NCBI GenBank assembly: GCA_003486645.1
Contig: DNGI01000519.1
Span: 44,965 to 66,242, forward strand
DNA length: 21,278 bases
Source: Cyanobacteria bacterium UBA11370
Lineage (GTDB): Bacteria; Cyanobacteriota; Cyanobacteriia; Cyanobacteriales; Coleofasciculaceae
Direction: 5' to 3'
Program-made: the position numbers and the translations under genes
Notes under the pieces: generated by a model
The model's database searches: none
The model's input: only the letters and a program-made list of their open reading frames with translations
What the model was told of the DNA's origin: nothing
Shown here: one piece after another, positions 1 to 7,593 of the stretch
How positions within the stretch are numbered: the first letter of the stretch is position 1
How the letters are laid out: each line of letters opens with the position of its first letter

Positions 1-504
1 TGATTCTGAATCCGGAGTTTGGCTAGGAGAAGCAACGAATTGGCGCTGGGGTGCGGGGGGAAGCAAAATTGTATTCGCTGTGTTAGGAGTTACCAAACCT
101 GTCGCTGGACGTTCCGCTTGTTGGGCGAGTTCGTTTTTGAGGCTTTCGTTGGCTGTTGTCAGATGTCGCTCATTACGTTGTAAAGTCTCTAGTTTACGAT
201 ACTCTTGTGTCCATTGTTGCTGGGTATAAACTGTCCAGGAATAAACACTCAGAATAGCAGCAAACAGTAAAAATGCCATCAAATCAGAACAGCGCTGTAG
301 GAGGATCAGCGATCGCAACCAACCTGGGATGAGTTCTCGTGAGGTATTTAGCCGTTGTACTTTTTGTCCCCCAGTTTTAGGCGATAGGGGAATGGGAGTT
401 GGCAATTTGGCGATTTTGGATGGCTTGACCTTGGATCTCGTAGGAGGTTTTCTAGAGGGATGGCGTTGAAAGGCGACTGAGCGAGAGGCAGCATTCATAA
501 GCAT
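1..504 (-). CDS. FtsL-like single-pass membrane protein, 3' end cut by window edge
   Basis: A reverse-strand frame is open from an ATG at 504 (with an in-frame ATG at 498) to base 1, giving about 168 residues without a stop; an in-frame TGA directly precedes the first ATG. The N-terminus is basic and proline-rich (about 60 residues). A hydrophobic segment follows, with LMAFLLFAAILSVYSWTVY near residues 75-93. Next comes a Q/E/L-rich stretch likely to form a coiled coil (WTQEYRKLETLQRNERHLT) and then a proline-rich tail containing LLPPAPQRQ. A short cytoplasmic tail, one membrane helix and a periplasmic coiled coil is the FtsL/DivIC layout. From memory, proteins of this type sit just upstream of the division transpeptidase gene ftsI in cyanobacteria. 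If so, ftsI should lie beyond the left edge on the same strand. The FtsL assignment is inference; the membrane and coiled-coil layout is seen directly. Confidence 0.75.
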   Translation of the reverse strand, partial: MLMNAASRSVAFQRHPSRKPPTRSKVKPSKIAKLPTPIPLSPKTGGQKVQRLNTSRELIPGWLRSLILLQRCSDLMAFLLFAAILSVYSWTVYTQQQWTQEYRKLETLQRNERHLTTANESLKNELAQQAERPATGLVTPNTANTILLPPAPQRQFVASPSQTPDSES

Positions 505-517
505 TCAGGGGATAATA

Positions 518-523
518 ATTATA
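518..523 (-). promoter_or_regulatory. Possible -10 box (TATAAT) of the FtsL-like gene
   Basis: TATAAT on the reverse strand lies 13 nt before the ATG at 504, so a transcript from it would have almost no 5' UTR. No convincing -35 hexamer is seen 16-18 nt upstream and no Shine-Dalgarno precedes the start. The surroundings are AT-rich, so this could be chance. Confidence 0.3.
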
Positions 524-589
524 ACGTAAGGGATTAGCGACTTATTATCAGCTAACAACTCCGCTTACTCGCATCATCGTAGCATTGAC

Positions 590-684
590 CGAAATCAGCC
601 TTACGGTAAGCCGAGTCGCGGAAAGAGGAAGCCCAGATAGCAATATTTGGAATCCCCGCCCTAGAAGGGCGGGGAGGATGTCAA
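590..684 (+). mobile_element. Solo right end of an IS200/IS605-type element (possible omega-RNA remnant)
   Basis: A perfect 9-bp hairpin, CCCCGCCCT (654-662), loop AGA, AGGGCGGGG (666-674), is followed by AGGATG and TCAA (681-684). Subterminal hairpins followed by a TCAA-type cleavage tetranucleotide mark right ends of IS200/IS605 elements; from memory the GGATGTCAA ending is common in cyanobacterial copies. Upstream, 598-634 contains the small dyad CTTACGGTAAG and a GTCGCGG-rich stretch that resembles the structured 3' region (omega RNA) of tnpB elements. No transposase ORF survives nearby and no left end was identified. It is probably a decayed or solo end, or a non-autonomous palindromic derivative. 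If the RNA were functional, the guide would begin at about 685. Confidence 0.5.
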
Positions 685-764
685 CCAAAGATTAAATTTT
701 GCCAAAGTTAAACCCAATCGGTATCAGTGTATCTGAATCTTGAGTTAAGAGGCTACCGCTTTTT

Positions 765-772
765 GGGGAGGG
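765..772 (+). promoter_or_regulatory. Ribosome binding site of the adhesin gene
   Basis: GGGGAGGG lies 4 nt before the ATG at 777. It is a strong Shine-Dalgarno with slightly short spacing and supports this start. The rest of 685-764 shows no clear promoter. Confidence 0.7.
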
Positions 773-776
773 TGCA

Positions 777-3700
777 ATGTCTAAGATCAGTCGAGATAGT
801 TGCGGTTGGAACTTGCGGTTAGGAGGAAGTTTGTTAGCGATCGCATTACCCATCGCGTTTTTCGGAAACTCAACCTTAGCACAGATTACTCCTGATCAGA
901 CTTTAGGAGCTGAACGTTCCGTTATTACGCCTAATATTAATATTAAAGGATTGTCGGCTGACCGGATTGATGGGGGAGCAATTCGGGGTGCTAACTTATT
1001 TCATAGTTTTGAGCAATTTAATGTTGGTGAAGGACAGCGGGTTTATTTTGCAAATCCGGCTGGAATTGAGAATATTTTGAGTCGAGTGACGGGAACTGAC
1101 GCTTCAGATATTTTAGGAACGTTGGGTGTAAAGGGTGGGGCAAATCTGTTTTTACTTAATCCGAATGGGATTATTTTTGGACAAAATGCTCAGTTGGATA
1201 TTCGGGGTTCGTTTGTGGCGAGTACGGCGAATGCCTTGGTGTTTGGGAATGGGTATCGGTTTAGTGCGACGAATCCAAATGCACCACCTTTGTTAACTGT
1301 TAATGTGCCGATTGGTTTGCAATATGGAGTGCAGCAACCTGCAACTATTAATAATTCGGGAAACTTGCAAGTGGGAGGAAGTTTAACGTTATTAGCAGGT
1401 GCAATTAGTAGTACCGGGAAATTAGCAGCACCCGCAGGAGAAGTTAGGGTTGTAGCAGTAGATGGAGATGTTCAGGTACAGGAAGTATCGGCGCTTTCGG
1501 CTATTTTATTTGCTAGTAATAATCTGATTTTGGAGGAGAGTCAGGTACGAACGGCGGGGGATTTAACGCTGTTTGCGGGGAATACGGTGCGGGTGCGAGA
1601 TAGTGTAGCAAATCCGTTTGTGGCTCATGCAGGTGGGAATTTGTATATTCAGGGGAATCAAGGTATTGATATTTTAGCGCTCAATCATGCGGAAACGCCG
1701 TTTCAGAGTGGTGGAAATCTGAGTTTAGTGAGTGATGGGATTATTTCTGGGGATGCTCATTTTGCGAGTGGTGGGACGTTTTCGATTCTGAATTTAGCTG
1801 GGGAACCGGGTAATTTCGTTAGTCTTTATGACCCGATTATTAGTTCGGAAAAGGATGTAGTTCTGGGAGATTATACGGGTGTTTCACTTAAAGTCGAATC
1901 ACTGGGGAGTATTACGACTGGAAATATTACGATTACTGGACGAGATACGACTTTGACATCTGGATCTGATCCAGATATTTCTATTTTGAGACGTTCTCCG
2001 GCGTTGATTTTGCGGGCGGGTTTAAGCGAACTGGAAAATGCTCCTAATGTTCCTGTATCAGCAGGAGGAACAACTTTCTCATCTGTTGGAGAGCTGTCAT
2101 CACCAGGAAGTATTACGGTAGGAAATATTTCCATCACCCAGAGTTCTTCAATAACTTTTTCTGACTTTTCCAATGTTTCCAACCTCAAACTTAATGGTGA
2201 TACTACGCAAGAAAGTAACGTTCTTCGCCTAACACCAGATCAGAAGGGTCAGAGTGGTAGCGCTTTTCTCTCTAACTCTTTTACCATCCGAGATAATACC
2301 TCCTTCCAAACGCAATTTCAGTTCCGGATTCATGGAAATGCTGTGGCTGGTGACGGTTTCGTTTTTATGCTCCAGAATAACTCTGACGGTATCAACGCTA
2401 TTGGTGGAGGAGGTGGTGGTCAAGGCTATAAAAAACTTTCTCCAAGTATCGCTGTAGAGTTTGACATTTATCAAAACCTCGGAGCTTCTGATCCCAACAG
2501 CAATCATGTTGCTCTACTTAGAGATGGTTCAGTAGATCACAATCTTGGATTACCAGTCGTAACTCCATCCTTTAATTTAGATAGCGGCAGTTCTTCTGAT
2601 TCTCGTAATGCCTGGATTGATTACAACGGGACGACAAACCAGTTAGAAGTATTTCTATCCGAGAGCAGCATAAAACCTAGTTCTCGCCTTTTCTCCTACA
2701 ATATTGATCTTCCCTCCGTTCTGGATTCAAAAGCTTTTATTGGCTTTGGCGCTGGAACAGGTGATGCTCACAAGTCTCATGATATACAAAGTTGGCAGTT
2801 CAATATAACTGACCGAGGTGGACCAGTCATTATGTCGGCTCCGGGCGATATTAACTTAAAGGGAGGAATAGCTTCCAACGGTGGCAATATTATCCTTAAT
2901 AGCGGTGGAACTATTGAAGCTAGTGGAGTAATAATTGACTCGACGAATAATGTTGGATTGGGTAACAGTGGTGATATTAAGGTCACAGCAAGGTCAGTTG
3001 CTCTCTCCGACGGTGCGCGACTGCTTTCTAGAGTGGTTAGCAACAATGACGGAGGAGATATAACAGTCAAAGCCTCTGAGTTCGTGAACTTTACTGGCTC
3101 ATTAACTGAGGGAAATTCTACTGGCATATTTGCCACTTCTGACGGGAGTGGTGAACCTGGAAACGTGAGAGTCGAAACTCCAGATTTAATTCTCGAAGGG
3201 AGAGCCAGAGTATTATCTGAAGCTTACAATCTCGGAAATGCAGGAGAGTTAACGATTAAGACTGATCGCTTGATAATTCGTGATGGCGCGAGAGTATCTA
3301 CATTAACCTCTGGTCAGGGAAAGGGAGGAAATTTAATAGTAAATGCGACTGAATCAGTTGAAGTAAGTGGCACTGATGGTGAGTTGCCTAGCGCAATAAC
3401 TACTAGCGCACTGACCAATGGATTATTCAACCCTGGAGATGCTGGAAACTTAACAATTAATACGGATGAATTAGTTGTTCAAGATGGAGGGATCGTAACT
3501 GCTTCTACTGTAACGGCAGGTCAGGGAGGAAATTTAACTGTAAATGCTTCGACAGTAAAACTTAGCAGTACGGGTATCTTAAACAATGGTGATGAAATTC
3601 CTAGTGGCTTGTTTACGGATACTAGTAATGTCGGTAATGCAGGAGACTTGACAATTAACACAGATCGCTTAATTGTTGAAAAGGGAGCGGTAGCATCAGC

Positions 3701-4739
3701 TTCTACCTTTGGTGGAGATTCTCAGCGGAGTCAAGGAGGAGATTTAATAGTCAATGCTTCCTCAATAAAACTATCTGGAAGAGCAGATAGTGGTTTTTCT
3801 AGTGGGTTGTATGCTCAAACTTTTGGGGCTGGTCAGGCTGGAAATTTAACGATTAACACACAGGATTTGATTGTCCAGGATCGGGCAAGAGTTACGGTGG
3901 CGGCTGGTGGGAATACAACGGTAAGGGTTCCCACAGTACTGCCACGTCTTGTACCTAATATTGAAATACCTCAAAATATTCAAGCTACAGGGGATGCGGG
4001 TAACATAGAAGTTACGGCTGATTTTATTTCTCTAGACAACCAAGGACAAATCATTGCTGAAACCGAATCAACAGAGGGTGGAAATATTACCCTGAATGCA
4101 AGAGATTTACTCCTACTACGTCACAACAGTTCGATTTCCACAACCGCAGGCACTGACGAAAATCGAGAAGCAGGTGGAAATGGCGGAAACATCACAATTA
4201 ATACCCCATTTGTTGTTGGTATTCCTAGAGAAAATAGCGATATTACAGCTAATGCGTTCCTGGGAAATGGAGGGAGTGTCACCATTACGGCTCAAGGCAT
4301 TTACGGACTCAAATTCCGTCCAGACCTAACCCCCCGGAGTGACATTACTGCTAGTTCTGAATTTGGCAATCCTGGCGTGGTGACACTTAATTTACCCGAT
4401 ATCGACCCGAACCGAGGATTAGTGAACATTCCACAACCTCAAGACCCAGATTTAATCGAACAAGGCTGTCCCGCCGATGATAACAGATTTACGGTTACTG
4501 GACGCGGTGGTTTACCTCCACAACCCGATGAAGCGCTACGCGCTGAAGCAATTATTCCTCCTACAAATGCCAACCAAACTACTCTAGAAAACCAACCAAT
4601 ACCATCTAAACCAACTCAAATTGTAGAAGCTCAAGGTTGGGTCATTAACGCTCAGGGTCAGGTGATTCTCGTTGCTTACAACCCTAATGTTACATCATCA
4701 AATCCTTGGTCGAATAGGCAAGAATGTCATGCACCTTAA
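777..4739 (+). CDS. Two-partner-secretion adhesin (filamentous haemagglutinin N-domain) with internal L-type lectin domain
   Basis: A 1320-aa protein of the TpsA type: a Sec signal peptide, an N-terminal TPS domain recognised by an outer-membrane TpsB pore, and a long beta-helix stalk. The signal peptide covers about residues 1-35 (cleavage near STLA/Q). The TPS domain covers about 36-190 and carries NPNGI at 128-132. At about 460-680 sits a legume-type (L-type) lectin domain: VEFDIYQN (560-567), DPNSNHVAL (572-580), then WIDYNG and a C-terminal HDIQSWQFN. The rest (about 690-1180) consists of irregular beta-helix repeats such as NLTINTDELVVQDGG. The C-terminus has CPADDNRFTVTGRGGLPP and VEAQGW, typical of cyanobacterial members. 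The gene overlaps the CHAT gene by 11 nt. No TpsB lies in the window. The family call is firm; the ligand is unknown. Confidence 0.92.
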   Translation: MSKISRDSCGWNLRLGGSLLAIALPIAFFGNSTLAQITPDQTLGAERSVITPNINIKGLSADRIDGGAIRGANLFHSFEQFNVGEGQRVYFANPAGIENILSRVTGTDASDILGTLGVKGGANLFLLNPNGIIFGQNAQLDIRGSFVASTANALVFGNGYRFSATNPNAPPLLTVNVPIGLQYGVQQPATINNSGNLQVGGSLTLLAGAISSTGKLAAPAGEVRVVAVDGDVQVQEVSALSAILFASNNLILEESQVRTAGDLTLFAGNTVRVRDSVANPFVAHAGGNLYIQGNQGIDILALNHAETPFQSGGNLSLVSDGIISGDAHFASGGTFSILNLAGEPGNFVSLYDPIISSEKDVVLGDYTGVSLKVESLGSITTGNITITGRDTTLTSGSDPDISILRRSPALILRAGLSELENAPNVPVSAGGTTFSSVGELSSPGSITVGNISITQSSSITFSDFSNVSNLKLNGDTTQESNVLRLTPDQKGQSGSAFLSNSFTIRDNTSFQTQFQFRIHGNAVAGDGFVFMLQNNSDGINAIGGGGGGQGYKKLSPSIAVEFDIYQNLGASDPNSNHVALLRDGSVDHNLGLPVVTPSFNLDSGSSSDSRNAWIDYNGTTNQLEVFLSESSIKPSSRLFSYNIDLPSVLDSKAFIGFGAGTGDAHKSHDIQSWQFNITDRGGPVIMSAPGDINLKGGIASNGGNIILNSGGTIEASGVIIDSTNNVGLGNSGDIKVTARSVALSDGARLLSRVVSNNDGGDITVKASEFVNFTGSLTEGNSTGIFATSDGSGEPGNVRVETPDLILEGRARVLSEAYNLGNAGELTIKTDRLIIRDGARVSTLTSGQGKGGNLIVNATESVEVSGTDGELPSAITTSALTNGLFNPGDAGNLTINTDELVVQDGGIVTASTVTAGQGGNLTVNASTVKLSSTGILNNGDEIPSGLFTDTSNVGNAGDLTINTDRLIVEKGAVASASTFGGDSQRSQGGDLIVNASSIKLSGRADSGFSSGLYAQTFGAGQAGNLTINTQDLIVQDRARVTVAAGGNTTVRVPTVLPRLVPNIEIPQNIQATGDAGNIEVTADFISLDNQGQIIAETESTEGGNITLNARDLLLLRHNSSISTTAGTDENREAGGNGGNITINTPFVVGIPRENSDITANAFLGNGGSVTITAQGIYGLKFRPDLTPRSDITASSEFGNPGVVTLNLPDIDPNRGLVNIPQPQDPDLIEQGCPADDNRFTVTGRGGLPPQPDEALRAEAIIPPTNANQTTLENQPIPSKPTQIVEAQGWVINAQGQVILVAYNPNVTSSNPWSNRQECHAP

Positions 4740-7425
4740 AAGGTTATTGAGTCTCTTATTAGATAAATTTTTAAAACCCCTCCCCAACCCTCCCCTAAAA
4801 GGAGAGGGAGCAAGATTTATTACTGTCGCCTTGGCAGGATTGAGGGGGATTTATTTTAATTTTATAAGAGGCTTATTAGGAAAAAGGAATTTTTGGCGAT
4901 CGCACCATCGTTTCCTCGCCTTCATTCTGTTATCCTTACTGACAGTGGCAAGCATCCTAACGTGTTCAGTTGAACCTGTAGCAGGAACAAAATCACTTCT
5001 CATTGCTCAATCTACCAATGCCTTAGAATTGGCAATTCAAGCCCAACAATTTTATGAGAGTGGAGAGTTTGAGGAAGCCGTTAACCTCTGGCAACAAGCG
5101 GCTGATTCTTATACTCAAGAAGGCAATCAAAAAGGAATAACGGAGAGTTTAATTAATAAAGCTGAAGCCTTGCAAACCTTGGGAATTTATCCTAGAGCCT
5201 GCAATACCCTCTTGCAAATCTTTAGAATTGATGAATTAGATTGCAAAGCCTTAATTGAAGATAAAACTCAACAAGATTACTTAATCACAACTCTAGAAAA
5301 CTATCCTGATTCGGTTACGAAATCCATTGGTCTGCGTAGCCTCGGTGATGTTCTGCAACGACTCGATGATGATAAGAATTTGAAGTTATCCGAAAACTTA
5401 TTAACCTTAAGCTTAAAGGTAGCTCAAGAGTTGCAATCTGCTCCTAATGAAAGTGCCGCCTTACTCAGTTTAGGAAATAATGAACTAGCCAAAGGGAAGA
5501 GAGAACAAGACCAACCGAATACTCCTAGCAAACCTAAACCTACACCTTTATATTGTATCAATAAACTGAGTAAGAATGAAGCCTTTAACAAGGCAGCCAA
5601 TTACTATCAACAGGCGGCAGCAATTGAATCGGCTTCACCAACAACCAAAATTCAAGCAAACCTCAATCATTTGGATGTATCAATTATTCTTCAAGACTGG
5701 CAAACTATCAAGGAACTGTGGAGCAAAATCAACTCAGATCTAAATAATTTGCCGACCAATCGAACAGGAGTTTATGCAAAAATCAACTTCGCCCACAGTT
5801 CGATATGTTTGAAACAAACGAATACAACCGATTCACCATCGTGGCAAGACATTGCGAAACTATTAGCTACAACCGTTAACCAAGCTCAAACTATTAATGA
5901 TCAACGAACCGAATCCTATGCACTGGGTTATCTCGGTGGATTGTATGAACTCAACCAAACCAATTCTCAAGACCTAATTTATGCCCAAGATCTCACTCAA
6001 AAAGCCTTACGTTTAGCCAAGCAAATTGAGGCACGGGATAGTACTTATCTTTGGGAATGGCAGTTAGGCTATCTCCTCAAAAAGCAAGGAGATATTAAAG
6101 GAGCGATCGCCTCTTACACTCAAGCTTTTTACAGTATCGAATCTCTCCGTCATGATTTAGTTGGTATTCCCAATTCACACACTCAGTTTTCCTTTCGGGA
6201 TAACATAGAACCTGTGTATCGAGAATTAGTCAAATTGCTGTTGCAAAGGAGCGAACTTAGTCAAGATGACCTAACATTAGCGCGAAATGTCATTCAATCT
6301 CTTGAGGTTGCAGAACTCGAAAACTTCCTCCAGTGTAGCTTAGTTGATAATAAACCAGAACAGCTTGATGAAATGATTGATCGGGATGGCAAAACAGCCG
6401 CAATTTATCCAATTATTTTGGATAACCGATTAGATATTATCCTCAAATTACCCAATCAAAACTTAATCCACCGTTGGAGTCAGGACACATCTCGCCAAGA
6501 TGTTGAAACTAGCCTTGATACTTTGTCTATTGCACTCAGCAAACTTGGAGATATTAAAACCACCGTTCTCCCTTTATCAGGAATGGTTTATGACTGGTTA
6601 ATTCGACCTTTGGAGGCAGATTTAAAAGAAATTAAAACCTTAGTATTTGTCCTAGATAGTTCCTTACGAAAGATCCCAATCGCCGCTCTCTATAACAGTC
6701 AAACTAAAAAGTATCTTGTTGAAGACTATGCTACCGCCGTAGTTTCAAGTTCCCAGGTGTTAGAGCCTGAATCTTCAAAACAGGAGGGGTTAAAAAAGGC
6801 GTTGATTGCCGGATTAACCAAACAACGTCAAAATCTAAAGATTAGAGAGCAGTCATTTTCTTTTTCTGCCTTAAATAATATAGATGATGAATTAGAAGAA
6901 ATTAAGAAAATATTCCCTAACTATACTGTACTGCTCAATGATAAATTTCAAACTGAAGCATTTCAAAAGGAGCTTACCTCATCAGGTTACACAGTCGTTC
7001 ATCTTGCCACTCACGGAAATTTCAGTTCCGATCCCAAACTAACATTTATTCTTACCGCGTCAGACAATCCAATTAATGTTGAGCAATTGCGTGATATTCT
7101 GCGAATCAGAAATCAACGTCAACCCGAAGCGATCGCGTTATTAGTATTAAGTGCTTGCCAAACGGCTGAAGGCGACAGGAGAGCAACATTAGGGCTAGCT
7201 GGAATGGCTGTGCGATCGGGCGCACGTAGTACCCTAGGGACGCTGTGGAAGGTAGATGATCAGTCTACTAGCTCTTTAATGAGCCATTTTTATCAAGAAT
7301 TAATTACAGGTAACGTATCAAAAGCTGTAGCACTTCAGCAAGCGCAACTGACTTTATTAAATAACCAGCAGAAACAGCATCCCTATTTCTGGGCACCCTT
7401 CATTGTAGTAGGAAATTGGCAGTAG
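4729..7425 (+). CDS. TPR-CHAT domain caspase-like protein, membrane-anchored or exported
   Basis: An 898-aa protein when started at ATG 4729; an upstream in-frame ATG at 4672 lies deep in the adhesin gene and is less likely. A hydrophobic segment (residues 62-79, FLAFILLSLLTVASILTC) followed by LLIAQ suggests a signal peptide or anchor. Residues about 95-480 are helical TPR-like repeats (for example QAQQFYESGEFEEAVNLWQQ). Residues about 600-898 form the CHAT domain (Caspase HetF Associated with TPRs), a clan CD cysteine-peptidase fold, with both catalytic motifs intact: VVHLATHGNF (His762) and LSACQTAEG (Cys810). The start overlaps the adhesin stop in ATGCACCTTAA, so the two proteins are probably translationally coupled. 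Residues 17-28 are encoded by an interspersed repeat, so the native start is uncertain. A role in processing or monitoring the adhesin is inference. Confidence 0.9.
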   Translation: MHLKRLLSLLLDKFLKPLPNPPLKGEGARFITVALAGLRGIYFNFIRGLLGKRNFWRSHHRFLAFILLSLLTVASILTCSVEPVAGTKSLLIAQSTNALELAIQAQQFYESGEFEEAVNLWQQAADSYTQEGNQKGITESLINKAEALQTLGIYPRACNTLLQIFRIDELDCKALIEDKTQQDYLITTLENYPDSVTKSIGLRSLGDVLQRLDDDKNLKLSENLLTLSLKVAQELQSAPNESAALLSLGNNELAKGKREQDQPNTPSKPKPTPLYCINKLSKNEAFNKAANYYQQAAAIESASPTTKIQANLNHLDVSIILQDWQTIKELWSKINSDLNNLPTNRTGVYAKINFAHSSICLKQTNTTDSPSWQDIAKLLATTVNQAQTINDQRTESYALGYLGGLYELNQTNSQDLIYAQDLTQKALRLAKQIEARDSTYLWEWQLGYLLKKQGDIKGAIASYTQAFYSIESLRHDLVGIPNSHTQFSFRDNIEPVYRELVKLLLQRSELSQDDLTLARNVIQSLEVAELENFLQCSLVDNKPEQLDEMIDRDGKTAAIYPIILDNRLDIILKLPNQNLIHRWSQDTSRQDVETSLDTLSIALSKLGDIKTTVLPLSGMVYDWLIRPLEADLKEIKTLVFVLDSSLRKIPIAALYNSQTKKYLVEDYATAVVSSSQVLEPESSKQEGLKKALIAGLTKQRQNLKIREQSFSFSALNNIDDELEEIKKIFPNYTVLLNDKFQTEAFQKELTSSGYTVVHLATHGNFSSDPKLTFILTASDNPINVEQLRDILRIRNQRQPEAIALLVLSACQTAEGDRRATLGLAGMAVRSGARSTLGTLWKVDDQSTSSLMSHFYQELITGNVSKAVALQQAQLTLLNNQQKQHPYFWAPFIVVGNWQ
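4773..4815 (+). repeat. C/G-rich interspersed palindromic repeat inside the CHAT gene 5' end
   Basis: A run of C-rich blocks (ACCCCTCCCCAACCCTCCCC) is followed after TAAAA by GGAGAGGG, giving a near-perfect hairpin (4788-4795 against 4801-4808, one mismatch). This resembles a common cyanobacterial intergenic repeat. Here it is read in frame as PLPNPPLKGEG near the N-terminus of the CHAT protein. Confidence 0.6.
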
Positions 7426-7446
7426 GGAGTGGGAAGATGGGGAGGA

Positions 7447-7503
7447 GAGTTTTGAGTTTTGTTAGCGTAGCGGGACGATAGTCCGTTTTGAGTTTTGAGT
7501 TTC
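7447..7503 (+). repeat. GAGTTTT heptanucleotide array split by a short palindromic insert
   Basis: Two GAGTTTT units (7447-7460) are followed by about 25 bp (7461-7485) containing the small dyad GGAC-GATA-GTCC, then TTTT and two further units (7490-7503, the last ending in C). This is intergenic DNA between two convergent genes and resembles the short tandemly repeated heptamers of cyanobacteria. Confidence 0.6.
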
Positions 7504-7573
7504 CCAACAACCAACAACCAACAACCAACAACTAACAACCAACAACCAACAACCAACAACCAACAACCAACAA
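7504..7573 (+). repeat. CCAACAA heptanucleotide tandem array, 10 units
   Basis: Ten exact-length 7-bp units run without interruption. Nine are CCAACAA and the fifth is CTAACAA. The array abuts the GAGTTTT array and ends 20 bp before the stop codon of the convergent gene. It matches the STRR class of cyanobacterial heptamer repeats and is expected to vary in copy number between strains. Confidence 0.9.
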
Positions 7574-7593
7574 CTGCTATAATTTCAAGATAT

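Noticed and set aside
560..684. tnpB coding remnant before the IS200/IS605-like end
   Set aside because: Short translations here show no TnpB zinc-finger or RuvC motif, so only the end structure is claimed.
1871..3136. Reverse ORFs of 92-119 codons inside the adhesin gene
   Set aside because: The opposite frame has strong homology-like features (lectin and beta-helix motifs); the reverse translations look random.
4672..4728. Upstream start of the CHAT gene at 4672
   Set aside because: It would overlap the adhesin gene by 68 nt with no ribosome site; the ATG at 4729 gives a tight 11-nt overlap.
7504..7573. CRISPR-like array
   Set aside because: Units are 7 bp with no spacers; this is a simple tandem repeat. 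The RTX DNA repeats are also contiguous coding units, not repeat-spacer arrays.
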